From Butyrivibrio sp. (GTDB lineage Bacteria; Bacillota; Clostridia; Lachnospirales; Lachnospiraceae): a DNA stretch of 59,054 nt. The stretch is taken from assembly GCF_015056685.1 (NCBI RefSeq), contig NZ_SVFW01000025.1:1-59054 (forward strand), read 5' to 3'. Position numbers and translations under genes: made by a program. Below are positions 25,786-33,552 of the stretch, piece after piece. How positions within the stretch are numbered: position 1 is the stretch's first letter; every line of letters begins with the position of its first letter. Below the pieces are notes generated by a model, which worked only from the letters and a program-made list of their open reading frames with translations, made no database searches and had not been told where the DNA came from.

Positions 25786-26655
25786 ATGTTAGACAGACTT
25801 ATGGGTGCTTTCATGGTTGAGAGAGGGTTGATGACAAAGAATCAGCTCGATCAGGTCATTAAAGTACAGGAATCTAATAGAGCTAAACTTGGTGTGGTAG
25901 CGGTATCTGAAAAACTGATGACGATTGCCCAGGCTGAACAGGTCAATGCACTTCAGGCGTCTATGGATATGCGTTTCGGAGATATTGCCGTAGAAAAGGG
26001 ATATCTTACTGATACACAGGTTGAGCGTCTTCTAAAGCTTCAGGGAAATAGTTACATGGCATTTGTTCAGGCCGTGGTTGACCTTGGAATTCTCCCAATG
26101 GAGAAAATACCTGAAATTGAAAAAGAGTATGAAACATACGTCGGCGCTACTGCCATAGATATGGTTGAGCTTAAGACGGGTAATATCGATAGAATTGTCC
26201 CACTTTTTTTACATACAGGGAATGTAACCTATAAGGGTATTTTTTCCATGGCCATTAAAGCTCTGTACAGGCTTGTAGATACCCATGTTTATATAGGGAA
26301 AACTTATACTGTCGATACCGTTAGAGAGGAAGTAATAGGATATCAGCATTTTCATGGGGATGTAAGCGGGGTGCTTGCTATCTCCGGAAAATATGAAAAT
26401 ATAAAGAAAATGGCAATTGCCTATACCAAGGAAGAATTTATTGAAACCAGAGAAGATGCTCTTGATGCGATCTGTGAGCTTATAAACTGTATCAATGGTT
26501 TGTACGCTACGGAGGAAAGCAAAAAAGAGGTGAAGCTTGAACTGAATCCACCGGATTTTTCAGTGGCTTTTCAGGGTATAGACTATGAAGGTATTGTAGT
26601 AATGCCGGTTTATATCAGCGGCGGCGAGATAAAGTTAACTGTCAGGATTGTTTGA
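25786..26655 (+). CDS. CheX-like chemotaxis-related protein with an extra N-terminal domain
   Basis: ATG 25786 has AAGGAG nine bases upstream and is preferred to the longer frame from 25753. The 289-residue protein has an N-terminal alpha-helical half (GLMTKNQLDQVIKVQESNRAKLG and a second copy GYLTDTQVERLLKLQ) resembling the helical N-terminal domain of type II secretion ATPases, and a C-terminal CheX-like half (FHGDVSGVLAISGKYENIKKMA ... DALDAICELINCINGLYA ... PVYISGGEIKLTVRI). CheX domains dephosphorylate CheY-P; the E-x-x-N active-site pair seems to be present as ELINCINGL. The CheY-like gene follows 30 bases on. Confidence 0.75.
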   Translation: MLDRLMGAFMVERGLMTKNQLDQVIKVQESNRAKLGVVAVSEKLMTIAQAEQVNALQASMDMRFGDIAVEKGYLTDTQVERLLKLQGNSYMAFVQAVVDLGILPMEKIPEIEKEYETYVGATAIDMVELKTGNIDRIVPLFLHTGNVTYKGIFSMAIKALYRLVDTHVYIGKTYTVDTVREEVIGYQHFHGDVSGVLAISGKYENIKKMAIAYTKEEFIETREDALDAICELINCINGLYATEESKKEVKLELNPPDFSVAFQGIDYEGIVVMPVYISGGEIKLTVRIV

Positions 26656-26685
26656 TCATAAACTTAAACTTTGGAGGCGGATTAA

Positions 26686-27039
26686 ATGAAAAGCGTATTG
26701 ATAGTAGATGACTCAAGAACTTCCAGAAGATTTTTATCGGATATACTTGAAAGAGCTGGATATAAGATAGTTGGAGAAGCAGTTAATGGCCAGGAGGGGT
26801 TTGATCAGTATGTTAAGCTTCGTCCGGATATTGTGACTATGGATATAACAATGCCTGTTATGGACGGCATTGATGCCCTTAAACTTATAAAAAGAAATAA
26901 CCCTGATGCGAAAGTTGTGATGATAACCGCAGCAGGACAAAAAGAAAAAATGATGGAAGCACTGAAAATAGGTGCAGTTGAGTTTGTTTCCAAACCTTTT
27001 ATCGAAGAAGCTGTTTTGGATGCACTTAAACGCTGCTGA
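26686..27039 (+). CDS. CheY-like single-domain response regulator
   Basis: A 117-residue receiver domain with the acidic pair Asp8-Asp9, phospho-acceptor Asp53 in VTMDITMPVMDG, Thr81 (MITAA) and Lys103 (VSKPF). No output domain, so it acts by protein contact like CheY. Adjacent to the CheX-like gene, 30 bases upstream with a GGAGG site between, which suggests the two form a phosphorylation/dephosphorylation pair. A terminator follows. Confidence 0.93.
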   Translation: MKSVLIVDDSRTSRRFLSDILERAGYKIVGEAVNGQEGFDQYVKLRPDIVTMDITMPVMDGIDALKLIKRNNPDAKVVMITAAGQKEKMMEALKIGAVEFVSKPFIEEAVLDALKRC

Positions 27040-27055
27040 TACTTTGAGCCTATAG

Positions 27056-27096
27056 AGCATATAAAGGCGCTGAAATGCGTTTTTATATGCTTTTTT
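27056..27096 (+). terminator. Rho-independent terminator after the CheY-like gene
   Basis: AGCATATAAAGGCG / CGTTTTTATATGCT stem with a mismatch, then TTTTTT. Confidence 0.85.
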
Positions 27097-27148
27097 CATG
27101 TGAGGATGTAATATATAATGTAACCATGTTTTTGAAGGGGTTTTGTAT

Positions 27149-27871
27149 ATGAACAGAAAAGTATTGATAACAGGTGCTTCAAGAGGAATTGGCAGAGAAA
27201 TCGCTATTTCTTTTGCAAGTAAAAAAGATGAGCTGTTTCTGACCTGCATAAACAGCATAGATGAGCTTAAAAGCCTTGGGGATGAGCTCACAGAGAAGTA
27301 TGGCGCCATCTGCCACGTATTTAAATGCGATGTGGGAAGCTATGAAGAGGTAAAAGAGCTCTTTTCACAGATAAAGGACATAGATATAGTGGTAAATAAC
27401 GCCGGGGTTGCATGGATAGGTCTTTTGACAGACATGGAAAAAGAGGATTGGAAGAGGCTAATGGAGACCAATCTGGATGGGCTGTTTAATACTTCCAAAT
27501 TTGCTGTGCCCCTTATGGTAAAAAAACATATGGGCAGGATCATCAATATCACGTCGGTATGGGGAAGTGTCGGGGCATCATGTGAGGTGGCTTACTCTGC
27601 GTCTAAGGGCGGAGTGAATTCTTTTACCAAAGCCCTTGCAAAAGAGCTTGCGCCCAGCAATATACAGGTTAATGCCATATCCTGTGGCGTGATCGATACA
27701 GATATGAACAGAAGGCATCTTACAAGTGAAGATCTGGAAGAGCTTGAAAATGAGATCCCTATGGGCAGAATGGGACAGGCCAGGGAAGTTGCAGAGCTTG
27801 TTTTAATGGTTTCTGAGGCGCCTTCTTATATGACAGGACAGATAATAACAATTGATGGTGGATGGATTTAA
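27149..27871 (+). CDS. Short-chain dehydrogenase/reductase (3-oxoacyl-ACP reductase-like)
   Basis: ATG 27149 is chosen over TTG 27143 because GAAGGGG is 8 bases upstream. The 240-residue protein has the Rossmann motif TGASRGIG (8-15), NNAGVAW, the catalytic Ser (INITSVWGS), YSASKGG (Tyr and Lys) and ends MTGQIITIDGGWI as FabG-like SDRs do. It reduces a carbonyl with NAD(P)H; the substrate cannot be read. It stands alone rather than in a fatty-acid cluster. Its last bases are followed within 81 bases by the thioredoxin reductase start. Confidence 0.9.
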   Translation: MNRKVLITGASRGIGREIAISFASKKDELFLTCINSIDELKSLGDELTEKYGAICHVFKCDVGSYEEVKELFSQIKDIDIVVNNAGVAWIGLLTDMEKEDWKRLMETNLDGLFNTSKFAVPLMVKKHMGRIINITSVWGSVGASCEVAYSASKGGVNSFTKALAKELAPSNIQVNAISCGVIDTDMNRRHLTSEDLEELENEIPMGRMGQAREVAELVLMVSEAPSYMTGQIITIDGGWI

Positions 27872-27951
27872 AAAAGTACTTTACAAATAAGAAAAAGGTG
27901 TTACAATTAAATTGCACACAATCAAATGCATTTATGAATAGGAGGTATTCT

Positions 27952-28890
27952 ATGTACGATTTAGTAATTATTGGTTCTGGCCCTGCTGGTTTATCTGCTG
28001 CAGTATATGCAAAAAGAGCAGGTTTGAATATGATCATTATAGAAAAAAATCCGGTGAGCGGAGGACAGATCATAGACACATATGAAGTTGATAACTACCT
28101 TGGAATTCCGGGAGTTAATGGTTTTGACCTCGGAATGAAGTTCAGAGAGCACGCTGATAAGCTTGGAGCTGAGTTCGTTGACGGAACAGTTACAGGAATT
28201 GAGTGCGTAGACAAGGGCTCAGATGATAAGGCTCCTATTTACAAGGTGAAGACTGATAACGGCGAGTATGAGACTCACACAGTTATCATTGCATCAGGGG
28301 CACATCACTCAAAGCTTGGTGTTCCGGGTGAGGAAGAGTATATCGGAAAGGGCGTTTCATACTGCGCTACATGTGACGGAGCTTTTTACCGTGACAAGGT
28401 TACAGCTGTTAACGGCGGCGGAGATGTAGCTGTAGAGGATGCTATTTTCCTTGCAAGATTTAGTAAAAAAGTATATCTCATCCACAGAAGAGATGAGCTC
28501 AGAGCAACTAAGATCCTTCAGGATGAGCTCTTTGGACTTGATAACGTAGAAGTTATCTGGGACAGCGTTGTAAAAGAGATCAAGGGTGAGGACAAGGTTA
28601 CTCACTTAAAGGTTGAAAATGTTAAGTCAAAAGAGATGAAAGATGTAGATGTTGATGGTATTTTCATTGCCATAGGTATACATCCTTCAACAGATCTTTT
28701 CGCTGATATTGTTGAATGTGACGAAGGCGGCTACATTATCGCAGGTGAGGATGGCAGAACTTCAGCACCCGGCATATTTGTAGCAGGTGACTCCAGGAAA
28801 AAGAGGCTTCGCCAGATAGTTACAGCCGTTGCAGATGGCGCAAATGCAGTAACCAGCGTACAGGATTTCCTTGTTGGAAAGGAAAAATAA
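27952..28890 (+). CDS. trxB: Thioredoxin reductase
   Basis: The start at 27952 has AGGAGG nine bases upstream; a longer in-frame start at 27862 would overlap the SDR gene and lacks a site. The 312-residue flavoprotein shows the FAD site IGSGPAGLSAA (7-17), the redox pair Cys138-Ala-Thr-Cys141, an NADPH-domain motif NGGGDVAVEDA (usually xGGGDSAxEE, so Ser to Val here), HRRDELRA and the second FAD motif GIFVAGDSRKK where GD(C/V)R is usual. It passes electrons from NADPH to thioredoxin; these small changes raise the possibility of a ferredoxin or other specialised variant. Confidence 0.88.
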   Translation: MYDLVIIGSGPAGLSAAVYAKRAGLNMIIIEKNPVSGGQIIDTYEVDNYLGIPGVNGFDLGMKFREHADKLGAEFVDGTVTGIECVDKGSDDKAPIYKVKTDNGEYETHTVIIASGAHHSKLGVPGEEEYIGKGVSYCATCDGAFYRDKVTAVNGGGDVAVEDAIFLARFSKKVYLIHRRDELRATKILQDELFGLDNVEVIWDSVVKEIKGEDKVTHLKVENVKSKEMKDVDVDGIFIAIGIHPSTDLFADIVECDEGGYIIAGEDGRTSAPGIFVAGDSRKKRLRQIVTAVADGANAVTSVQDFLVGKEK

Positions 28891-28957
28891 GTACTGATGT
28901 GGGTGTTTCAAAAAGTCCACAAAAAGCAAGCGTTTAAAGATTAAAAATTGATAAAAT

Positions 28958-29029
28958 TTGACAAAAATGGATAAAGGGCGTATATTGTTAAAAGATGTGA
29001 ATTTTTTTGTAACAATTTCTGTAACAATT
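28958..29029 (+). promoter_or_regulatory. Strong promoter and paired GTAACAATT boxes before the NlpC/P60 gene
   Basis: TTGACA (28958-28963), 17-bp spacer, TATATT (28981-28986). In the leader TGTAAC-N6-TGTAAC occurs at 29008-29025 as part of two GTAACAATT copies 12 bp apart. This resembles the WalR/YycF box (TGTWAH-N5-TGTWAH) but with one extra spacer base; WalR controls wall hydrolases of this type in other Firmicutes. Confidence 0.5.
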
Positions 29030-29040
29030 GGAGGCCCATT

Positions 29041-30372
29041 TTGAAAAAAGCTAGCAAGCAGCTAATGGCTTTAAGTGTTGTAGCTGCAATAACCTTTTCA
29101 AGTTTGAGTATAGATGCTTATGCATCTTCCAACAAGGTGACAAGTGTTCTGCCACAGGCAGGAATTACATATGCTCTTGGTAATAATCAGGTATCTCTTT
29201 CAAATCTTCAGCAGGCGGCAAGTGAGGAAACTTCTGAAGCAGAATCTAAAGAGGAATCTTCAGTAGAGTCTGTAAGCAGCACAGCTGAGAAAGATATTGA
29301 AGCTACTTCAGCTGTAACTAATGAGACACCTAGTGCTTCTACAATTACTGATAATATTCTTAGGGATATTCAGAACGCCACAGGCGCAGTTATCAGTAAT
29401 AAGGAAGACAGTGAAGGAGAGGAATCCGAAGAGGCTTCTGAGGAAGAGAGCTTTAAGTCCCTTGTTATTGCTAAAGTCAATGATTACGTCAATGTTCGTG
29501 ATCTTCCAAGTGAGGAAGACGGAGAAATAATCGGTAAGCTGTACGATAAGTCAGTTGGTTATTTCATCGAAGAGGAGAATGGCTGGTATAAGATCAAGTC
29601 AGGATCCGTAGAAGGATATGTAAAGGCTGAATACTGTGTTACAGGTGATGATGCAGTAGAACTTGCCAAGGAAGTAGGAACCAGAATCGCAACAGTTACT
29701 ACTACAACTCTTAAAGTAAGAAGCGGCCCTGGACTTGACCAGGAAGTACTTGGTCTTGTTCCTATCGAGGACGAACTTGTTGTAGAGGAAGAGCTTGACG
29801 GCTGGGTTAAGGTTAGTATCGAGGAAGGTGATGGTTATGTATCACTTGACTACGTAACACTTTCAACTGAGTTCGTAGAGGCTGAGTCCAAGGCAGAAGA
29901 GGAAGCTCGTCTTGCCAAGGAGAAGGCAGCAAGAGAAGCAGCTAATGCAGCAGCTAAGAAAGGTACATCCAAGACATCAGGTTCATCAAGCTACAATGCA
30001 GCAAGCTCATATACAACTGCTACAAGTTCAATCGGATCTGCAGTTGCTCAGTTTGCTCAGCAGTTTGTTGGTAATCCTTATGTATATGGTGGAACATCTC
30101 TTACAAACGGTGCTGACTGCTCAGGCTTTGTAATGAGTGTATACGCTAACTTTGGTGTAAGTCTTCCACATTCTTCCGGTGCCGACAGAAGTGTTGGTTC
30201 AGCGGTTGATGGACTTGCCAATGCACAGCCTGGTGATATTATCTGTTATTCAGGTCATGTAGCTATTTATATTGGTGGTGGACAGATTGTACACGCTTCA
30301 ACAGCTAAGACCGGTATCAAGATTTCAAGCGCAGATTACCGTACAGTCCTTGCTGTAAGAAGAATCTTCTAA
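29041..30372 (+). CDS. Secreted NlpC/P60 peptidoglycan endopeptidase with SH3 domains
   Basis: The start is TTG, supported by GGAGG six bases before it. The 443-residue product has a signal peptide (MKKASKQLMALSVVAAITFSS ... YASS), a Ser/Glu-rich region (to about 135), two bacterial SH3 domains (AKVNDYVNVRDLPS and TTTLKVRSGPGLDQEVLG), a charged helical linker and the C-terminal NlpC/P60 domain with catalytic Cys in GADCSGF, His in GHVAIYIGG and the third polar residue in IVHAS. It cuts stem peptides of peptidoglycan outside the cell, probably during growth or separation. Monogenic with its own strong promoter. Confidence 0.94.
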   Translation: MKKASKQLMALSVVAAITFSSLSIDAYASSNKVTSVLPQAGITYALGNNQVSLSNLQQAASEETSEAESKEESSVESVSSTAEKDIEATSAVTNETPSASTITDNILRDIQNATGAVISNKEDSEGEESEEASEEESFKSLVIAKVNDYVNVRDLPSEEDGEIIGKLYDKSVGYFIEEENGWYKIKSGSVEGYVKAEYCVTGDDAVELAKEVGTRIATVTTTTLKVRSGPGLDQEVLGLVPIEDELVVEEELDGWVKVSIEEGDGYVSLDYVTLSTEFVEAESKAEEEARLAKEKAAREAANAAAKKGTSKTSGSSSYNAASSYTTATSSIGSAVAQFAQQFVGNPYVYGGTSLTNGADCSGFVMSVYANFGVSLPHSSGADRSVGSAVDGLANAQPGDIICYSGHVAIYIGGGQIVHASTAKTGIKISSADYRTVLAVRRIF

Positions 30373-30505
30373 AAATGAGAAATGCATAAATAAAAAGAAG
30401 TGACAACATGAGCTTGCTCATATGTTGTCACTTCTTTTTTTATTTATATATGGCGAATGCCATGAAACGAGGAATCGAAGATTCCGAGTGAGCATTTCTC
30501 ATTTT
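30372..30505. repeat. Long inverted repeat with nested hairpins, including the NlpC/P60 terminator
   Basis: AAAATGAGAAATGC (30372-30385) is exactly complementary to GCATTTCTCATTTT (30492-30505). Inside lie a long terminator stem (30392-30441: AAGAAGTGACAACAT / ATGTTGTCACTTCTT with T run), TGGC-GAAT-GCCA and GGAATC-GAA-GATTCC. The whole 134 bp could form a multi-branched fold. The right arm overlaps the -35 element of the LacI gene promoter. Confidence 0.7.
30392..30441 (+). terminator. Rho-independent terminator of the NlpC/P60 gene
   Basis: AAAAAGAAGTGACAACATGAGC pairs with GCTCATATGTTGTCACTTC and the T run. Confidence 0.92.
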
Positions 30506-30548
30506 GACACCAGATTCAAAATATTGTACAATAAATAAAACGATTAAC
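30504..30548 (+). promoter_or_regulatory. LacI-family regulator promoter and operator
   Basis: TTGACA (30504-30509), 17-bp spacer, TACAAT (30527-30532). ATAAAACGATTAAC (30535-30548) directly downstream matches 11 of 14 bases of the palindrome GTTAATCGATTAAC found before the ABC transporter, consistent with autorepression. Confidence 0.65.
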
Positions 30549-30595
30549 CCCTCATGAATTGAGGGAATAGCATTAAAATATATACGGAGGTTAAT

Positions 30596-31627
30596 ATGAT
30601 AACCTTAAAAGATATCGCAAAAGAGTGTGGCGTATCTACGGCCACTGTATCCAATATATTAAATGGCAAAAATAAAGTAAGTGAAGAGACCAGGAACAGA
30701 GTCTTGAAGGTGGTTAACGACAGGGGCTATAAGCTCAACTACGTAGCCCAGGGACTTAGGAAACAAAAGACCCAGACTATTGGCGTAATAGCAGAGGATA
30801 TAGCCCAGTTCACGACTCCTGAGATTATAGAGGGTATCATGGAGGTATGTGAGGAGAGAGGCTACAGGACCATAGTTCAGAACCTCCGTCTCTATGCCAG
30901 ATGGCAGGACCTGTGGTTTGACAACGACAAGATGTATTATTCTGTCATGAACCCTGCAGTGCAAGAGATGGCTTCCATCAGAGTTGACGGAATAGTATAT
31001 GTTGCCGGCCATGCCCGTAAGATACATCGCTTCCCTAATGACAATCAGATACCTTCAGTTCTTGCATATGCCTATTCCCAGGAAGAGGAAGTTCCATCTG
31101 TAGTAATAGATGATGAAGAGGCAGCGAGGGTAGCTGTAGACTATCTTATCAAAAGAGGACATACCAAGATCGGCGTTATGGCGGGTGAACAGGAAAACAT
31201 CCACACCAAGCTCAGAATCCTTGGCTATCAGAAAGCCCTTTATGATGCAGGTATTTTGTACAATCCTGAACTTGTGACATATGCCGGCTGGGGGAAGGAG
31301 CTTAGCTATAATGCAGCAGAAGCTCTTTTGCAGAAAGATATCACTGCAATATTCAGTATGAGTGACAGAAATGCCGGTGGAATTTATAAATACCTCTTTG
31401 AACATGGTAAACAGGCAGGCAGAGACATTTCTATAATAGGATTCGACGATGAGATGATCTCGGATTTCATGACTCCCGGACTTACTACCATGAGGATCGA
31501 CCTCCTTGGAATCGGCAAAAAAGCCATAGAGATGCTCTTTGATAAGATGGAAGGCAAGGAAGTGTCAAGAGAGATAAAGATGCCATGTCGATTGATAGAA
31601 AGAGCTTCAGTGAGCAGTATATTATGA
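30596..31627 (+). CDS. LacI-family transcriptional regulator of the arabinoside uptake locus
   Basis: A 343-residue repressor: helix-turn-helix MITLKDIAKECGVSTATVSN at the N-terminus, hinge helix (YVAQGLRK), then a periplasmic-binding-protein-like sensor domain (TIGVIAEDIAQF ... IIGFDDEMISDFMTPGLTTMRID). It should bind GTTAATCGATTAAC-like sites seen at 30535, 31630 and 31764 and release DNA on binding a sugar ligand, probably an arabinose-containing oligomer given the downstream genes (inference). CGGAGG site upstream. Transcribed in the same direction as the transporter, but the latter has its own promoter. Confidence 0.92.
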   Translation: MITLKDIAKECGVSTATVSNILNGKNKVSEETRNRVLKVVNDRGYKLNYVAQGLRKQKTQTIGVIAEDIAQFTTPEIIEGIMEVCEERGYRTIVQNLRLYARWQDLWFDNDKMYYSVMNPAVQEMASIRVDGIVYVAGHARKIHRFPNDNQIPSVLAYAYSQEEEVPSVVIDDEEAARVAVDYLIKRGHTKIGVMAGEQENIHTKLRILGYQKALYDAGILYNPELVTYAGWGKELSYNAAEALLQKDITAIFSMSDRNAGGIYKYLFEHGKQAGRDISIIGFDDEMISDFMTPGLTTMRIDLLGIGKKAIEMLFDKMEGKEVSREIKMPCRLIERASVSSIL

Positions 31628-31629
31628 TG

Positions 31630-31643
31630 GTTAAACGATTAAG
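31630..31643 (+). promoter_or_regulatory. Secondary LacI-type operator
   Basis: GTTAAACGATTAAG differs from the palindrome GTTAATCGATTAAC at two positions. It lies about 90 bp upstream of the transporter promoter and 134 bp from the main operator, a distance compatible with looping. Confidence 0.5.
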
Positions 31644-31722
31644 CATTGTGCATAACACACAATTACAAAAGAGATTAATCGTACCATATTAACAAAATGC
31701 ACATTAAATTACAGAAAATATG

Positions 31723-31777
31723 TTGACAACTCAGAGCGAGTTGTCTTATATTTTAATCAGCAAGTTAATCGATTAAC
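31723..31777 (+). promoter_or_regulatory. Transporter operon promoter with perfect palindromic operator
   Basis: TTGACA (31723-31728), 17-bp spacer, TTATAT (31746-31751). GTTAATCGATTAAC (31764-31777), a perfect 14-bp palindrome, starts a few bases after the expected transcription start, the classic place for repression by a LacI-family protein. Confidence 0.8.
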
Positions 31778-31821
31778 ATAAAACAGAATAGTGAATATCA
31801 GTTGCACATATGGAGGATGCT

Positions 31822-33480
31822 ATGAAAAAGAAAATTGCTTCTTTATTACTAAGCGCAACAACTGCAGCTATGATCTTCAGCGGATGTGGAAGCGCGGCAA
31901 CACAGACACCGGCTCAGAGTGATACTCAGACTACAAAGCAGGAAGCTACTGAGCAGTCAAGTGCAGAGCAGAAAACTGACGGGGAAAGCAGCGAGGCTGC
32001 GTCAGATAAGGCTGCTCAGGCTATAGCAGACAGAAAAGCCAAGGCTGAGAAGGATGGCAAGTACGAGAAGGTTGTCATTGCATTTTTTGACTGGACAGGA
32101 AGACCTGCGGGTCTTGATAGGATCAACGAAGCATTGTCTGCTTATACAGAAGAGACCCTTGGTCTTGATGTAGAGCTTATGATCATAGACTCAGCTGCAT
32201 ATGGAGAAGATATGAAGCTTATGCTTTCATCAGGTGAGCAGGTAGATCTTTTCTCAACATGTATCCTGGGATATAACCCATCAATAAATAATGGTTATGT
32301 TCTCGACCTTGAAGAAGATGGAATGTTTGATGATTACTGCGGCGGAATAAAGGAAAAGATAAGAGCAGATTATCTTGATGCCTGCAGAGTTGGCGGCGTA
32401 TTATACGGAACACCTCCAATTAAGGACTATGCTATTGAGACAGCTGCTGTATGTGTAGGTCAGGAATATCTTGATGCTATCGGATACGATGTTACCGCAC
32501 TGCCAACAGGTGAGCTTGGATATCCAAAGGCTACATGGGATGATATCAATGATATTTTCACACAGCTCCATGCTCAGTTCCCTGACAAGTATGTAATGGC
32601 TATTCAGGACAATGAACTTACACAGGGAAGCTCGGTTGACAATATTGCAGGTGACTATTTCGGAACACTTCTTGATCCTCAGAACTCACTCAAGATTGAA
32701 GATGTATATGCATCTGATACTTTCAAGGAATGGGCTCAGAGAGCTTATGACTGGAATCAGGCAGGATTCATTTCACAGGATGCTCTCACAGATACAACAG
32801 GTGCTTCTGCAAAGGTTAAATCAGGAGCTTACATGGCTATGATGGCTTGCAGTAAGCCTGGTTACAAGACTCAGATCTCTGGTGAGTGCGGAAGAGATAT
32901 GGTTGTATTTGATGTTGGTGAGAGCTTTATGAGTTCTTCATCAGTATCATCATTCCCTTGGTGTGTTAACCAGAACACAGAAGACCCTGTAGCAGCACTT
33001 CAGGTTCTTAATGCTCTTTATACAGATTCAACAATTGAAACTCTTATGTGTTGGGGACAGGAAGGAAAAGAGTTTAAGGTTAACTCCGATGGAACTATTA
33101 CCTATGCAGATGGCGTAGATGCCAATAATTCTGAGTACTATCCAAATGTTCTCTGGCTTATGCCAAACCCATATGTAACATATGTATGGGAAGGTGATCC
33201 GCTTGATCTTGGACAGCAGATCGCAGATTTCAATGACAACTGCACATGTAAGTCAAAGGCTCTTGGATTTACATGGGATAACACAGACTATGCATCTGAG
33301 TATACAGCACTTAAGAATGCATATGATGAATTCGGACCTAAGGTAGTTTACGGTTTTGTTGATCCTGAAACAGGAATTGCAGAACTTGAGCAGGCTCTTA
33401 AGGCAGCAGGACTTGATGACTACATGGCTGGAAAACAGGCAGCGCTTGATGCTTGGGCAGCTGAGAACGGAATTAATTAA
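31822..33480 (+). CDS. ABC transporter substrate-binding lipoprotein (CUT1, LipO-type)
   Basis: ATG 31822 follows GGAGG and gives a clean lipoprotein signal MKKKIASLLLSATTAAMIFSGC (lipobox Cys22). The mature part of about 530 residues begins with a Thr/Gln/Glu-rich tether and then an extracellular solute-binding fold (KVVIAFFDWTGRPAGLDRINEALSAYTEE). The large size fits binding proteins for oligosaccharides that pair with LplB/YtcP permeases. It captures an oligomer, probably arabinose-containing, at the cell surface. An attenuator-like hairpin separates it from the permease genes, as is common where the binding protein is made in excess. Confidence 0.9.
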   Translation: MKKKIASLLLSATTAAMIFSGCGSAATQTPAQSDTQTTKQEATEQSSAEQKTDGESSEAASDKAAQAIADRKAKAEKDGKYEKVVIAFFDWTGRPAGLDRINEALSAYTEETLGLDVELMIIDSAAYGEDMKLMLSSGEQVDLFSTCILGYNPSINNGYVLDLEEDGMFDDYCGGIKEKIRADYLDACRVGGVLYGTPPIKDYAIETAAVCVGQEYLDAIGYDVTALPTGELGYPKATWDDINDIFTQLHAQFPDKYVMAIQDNELTQGSSVDNIAGDYFGTLLDPQNSLKIEDVYASDTFKEWAQRAYDWNQAGFISQDALTDTTGASAKVKSGAYMAMMACSKPGYKTQISGECGRDMVVFDVGESFMSSSSVSSFPWCVNQNTEDPVAALQVLNALYTDSTIETLMCWGQEGKEFKVNSDGTITYADGVDANNSEYYPNVLWLMPNPYVTYVWEGDPLDLGQQIADFNDNCTCKSKALGFTWDNTDYASEYTALKNAYDEFGPKVVYGFVDPETGIAELEQALKAAGLDDYMAGKQAALDAWAAENGIN

Positions 33481-33493
33481 GATCATTTAAAGA

Positions 33494-33528
33494 GCTCCGG
33501 CTATCGGGGAAGGATAGCCGGGGCTTTT
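33494..33528 (+). terminator. Partial terminator between binding protein and permease genes
   Basis: GCTCCGGCTATC / GATAGCCGGGGC stem (one G-T) with only TTTT-A-T after it, so likely leaky; permits read-through into the permeases. Confidence 0.7.
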
Positions 33529-33552
33529 ATAGCATTTGGGAGCGAAAAACGT

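Noticed and set aside
27862..27951. Longer thioredoxin reductase start overlapping the SDR gene
   Set aside because: No ribosome site; AGGAGG precedes ATG 27952, and the FAD motif then falls at the normal distance from the N-terminus.
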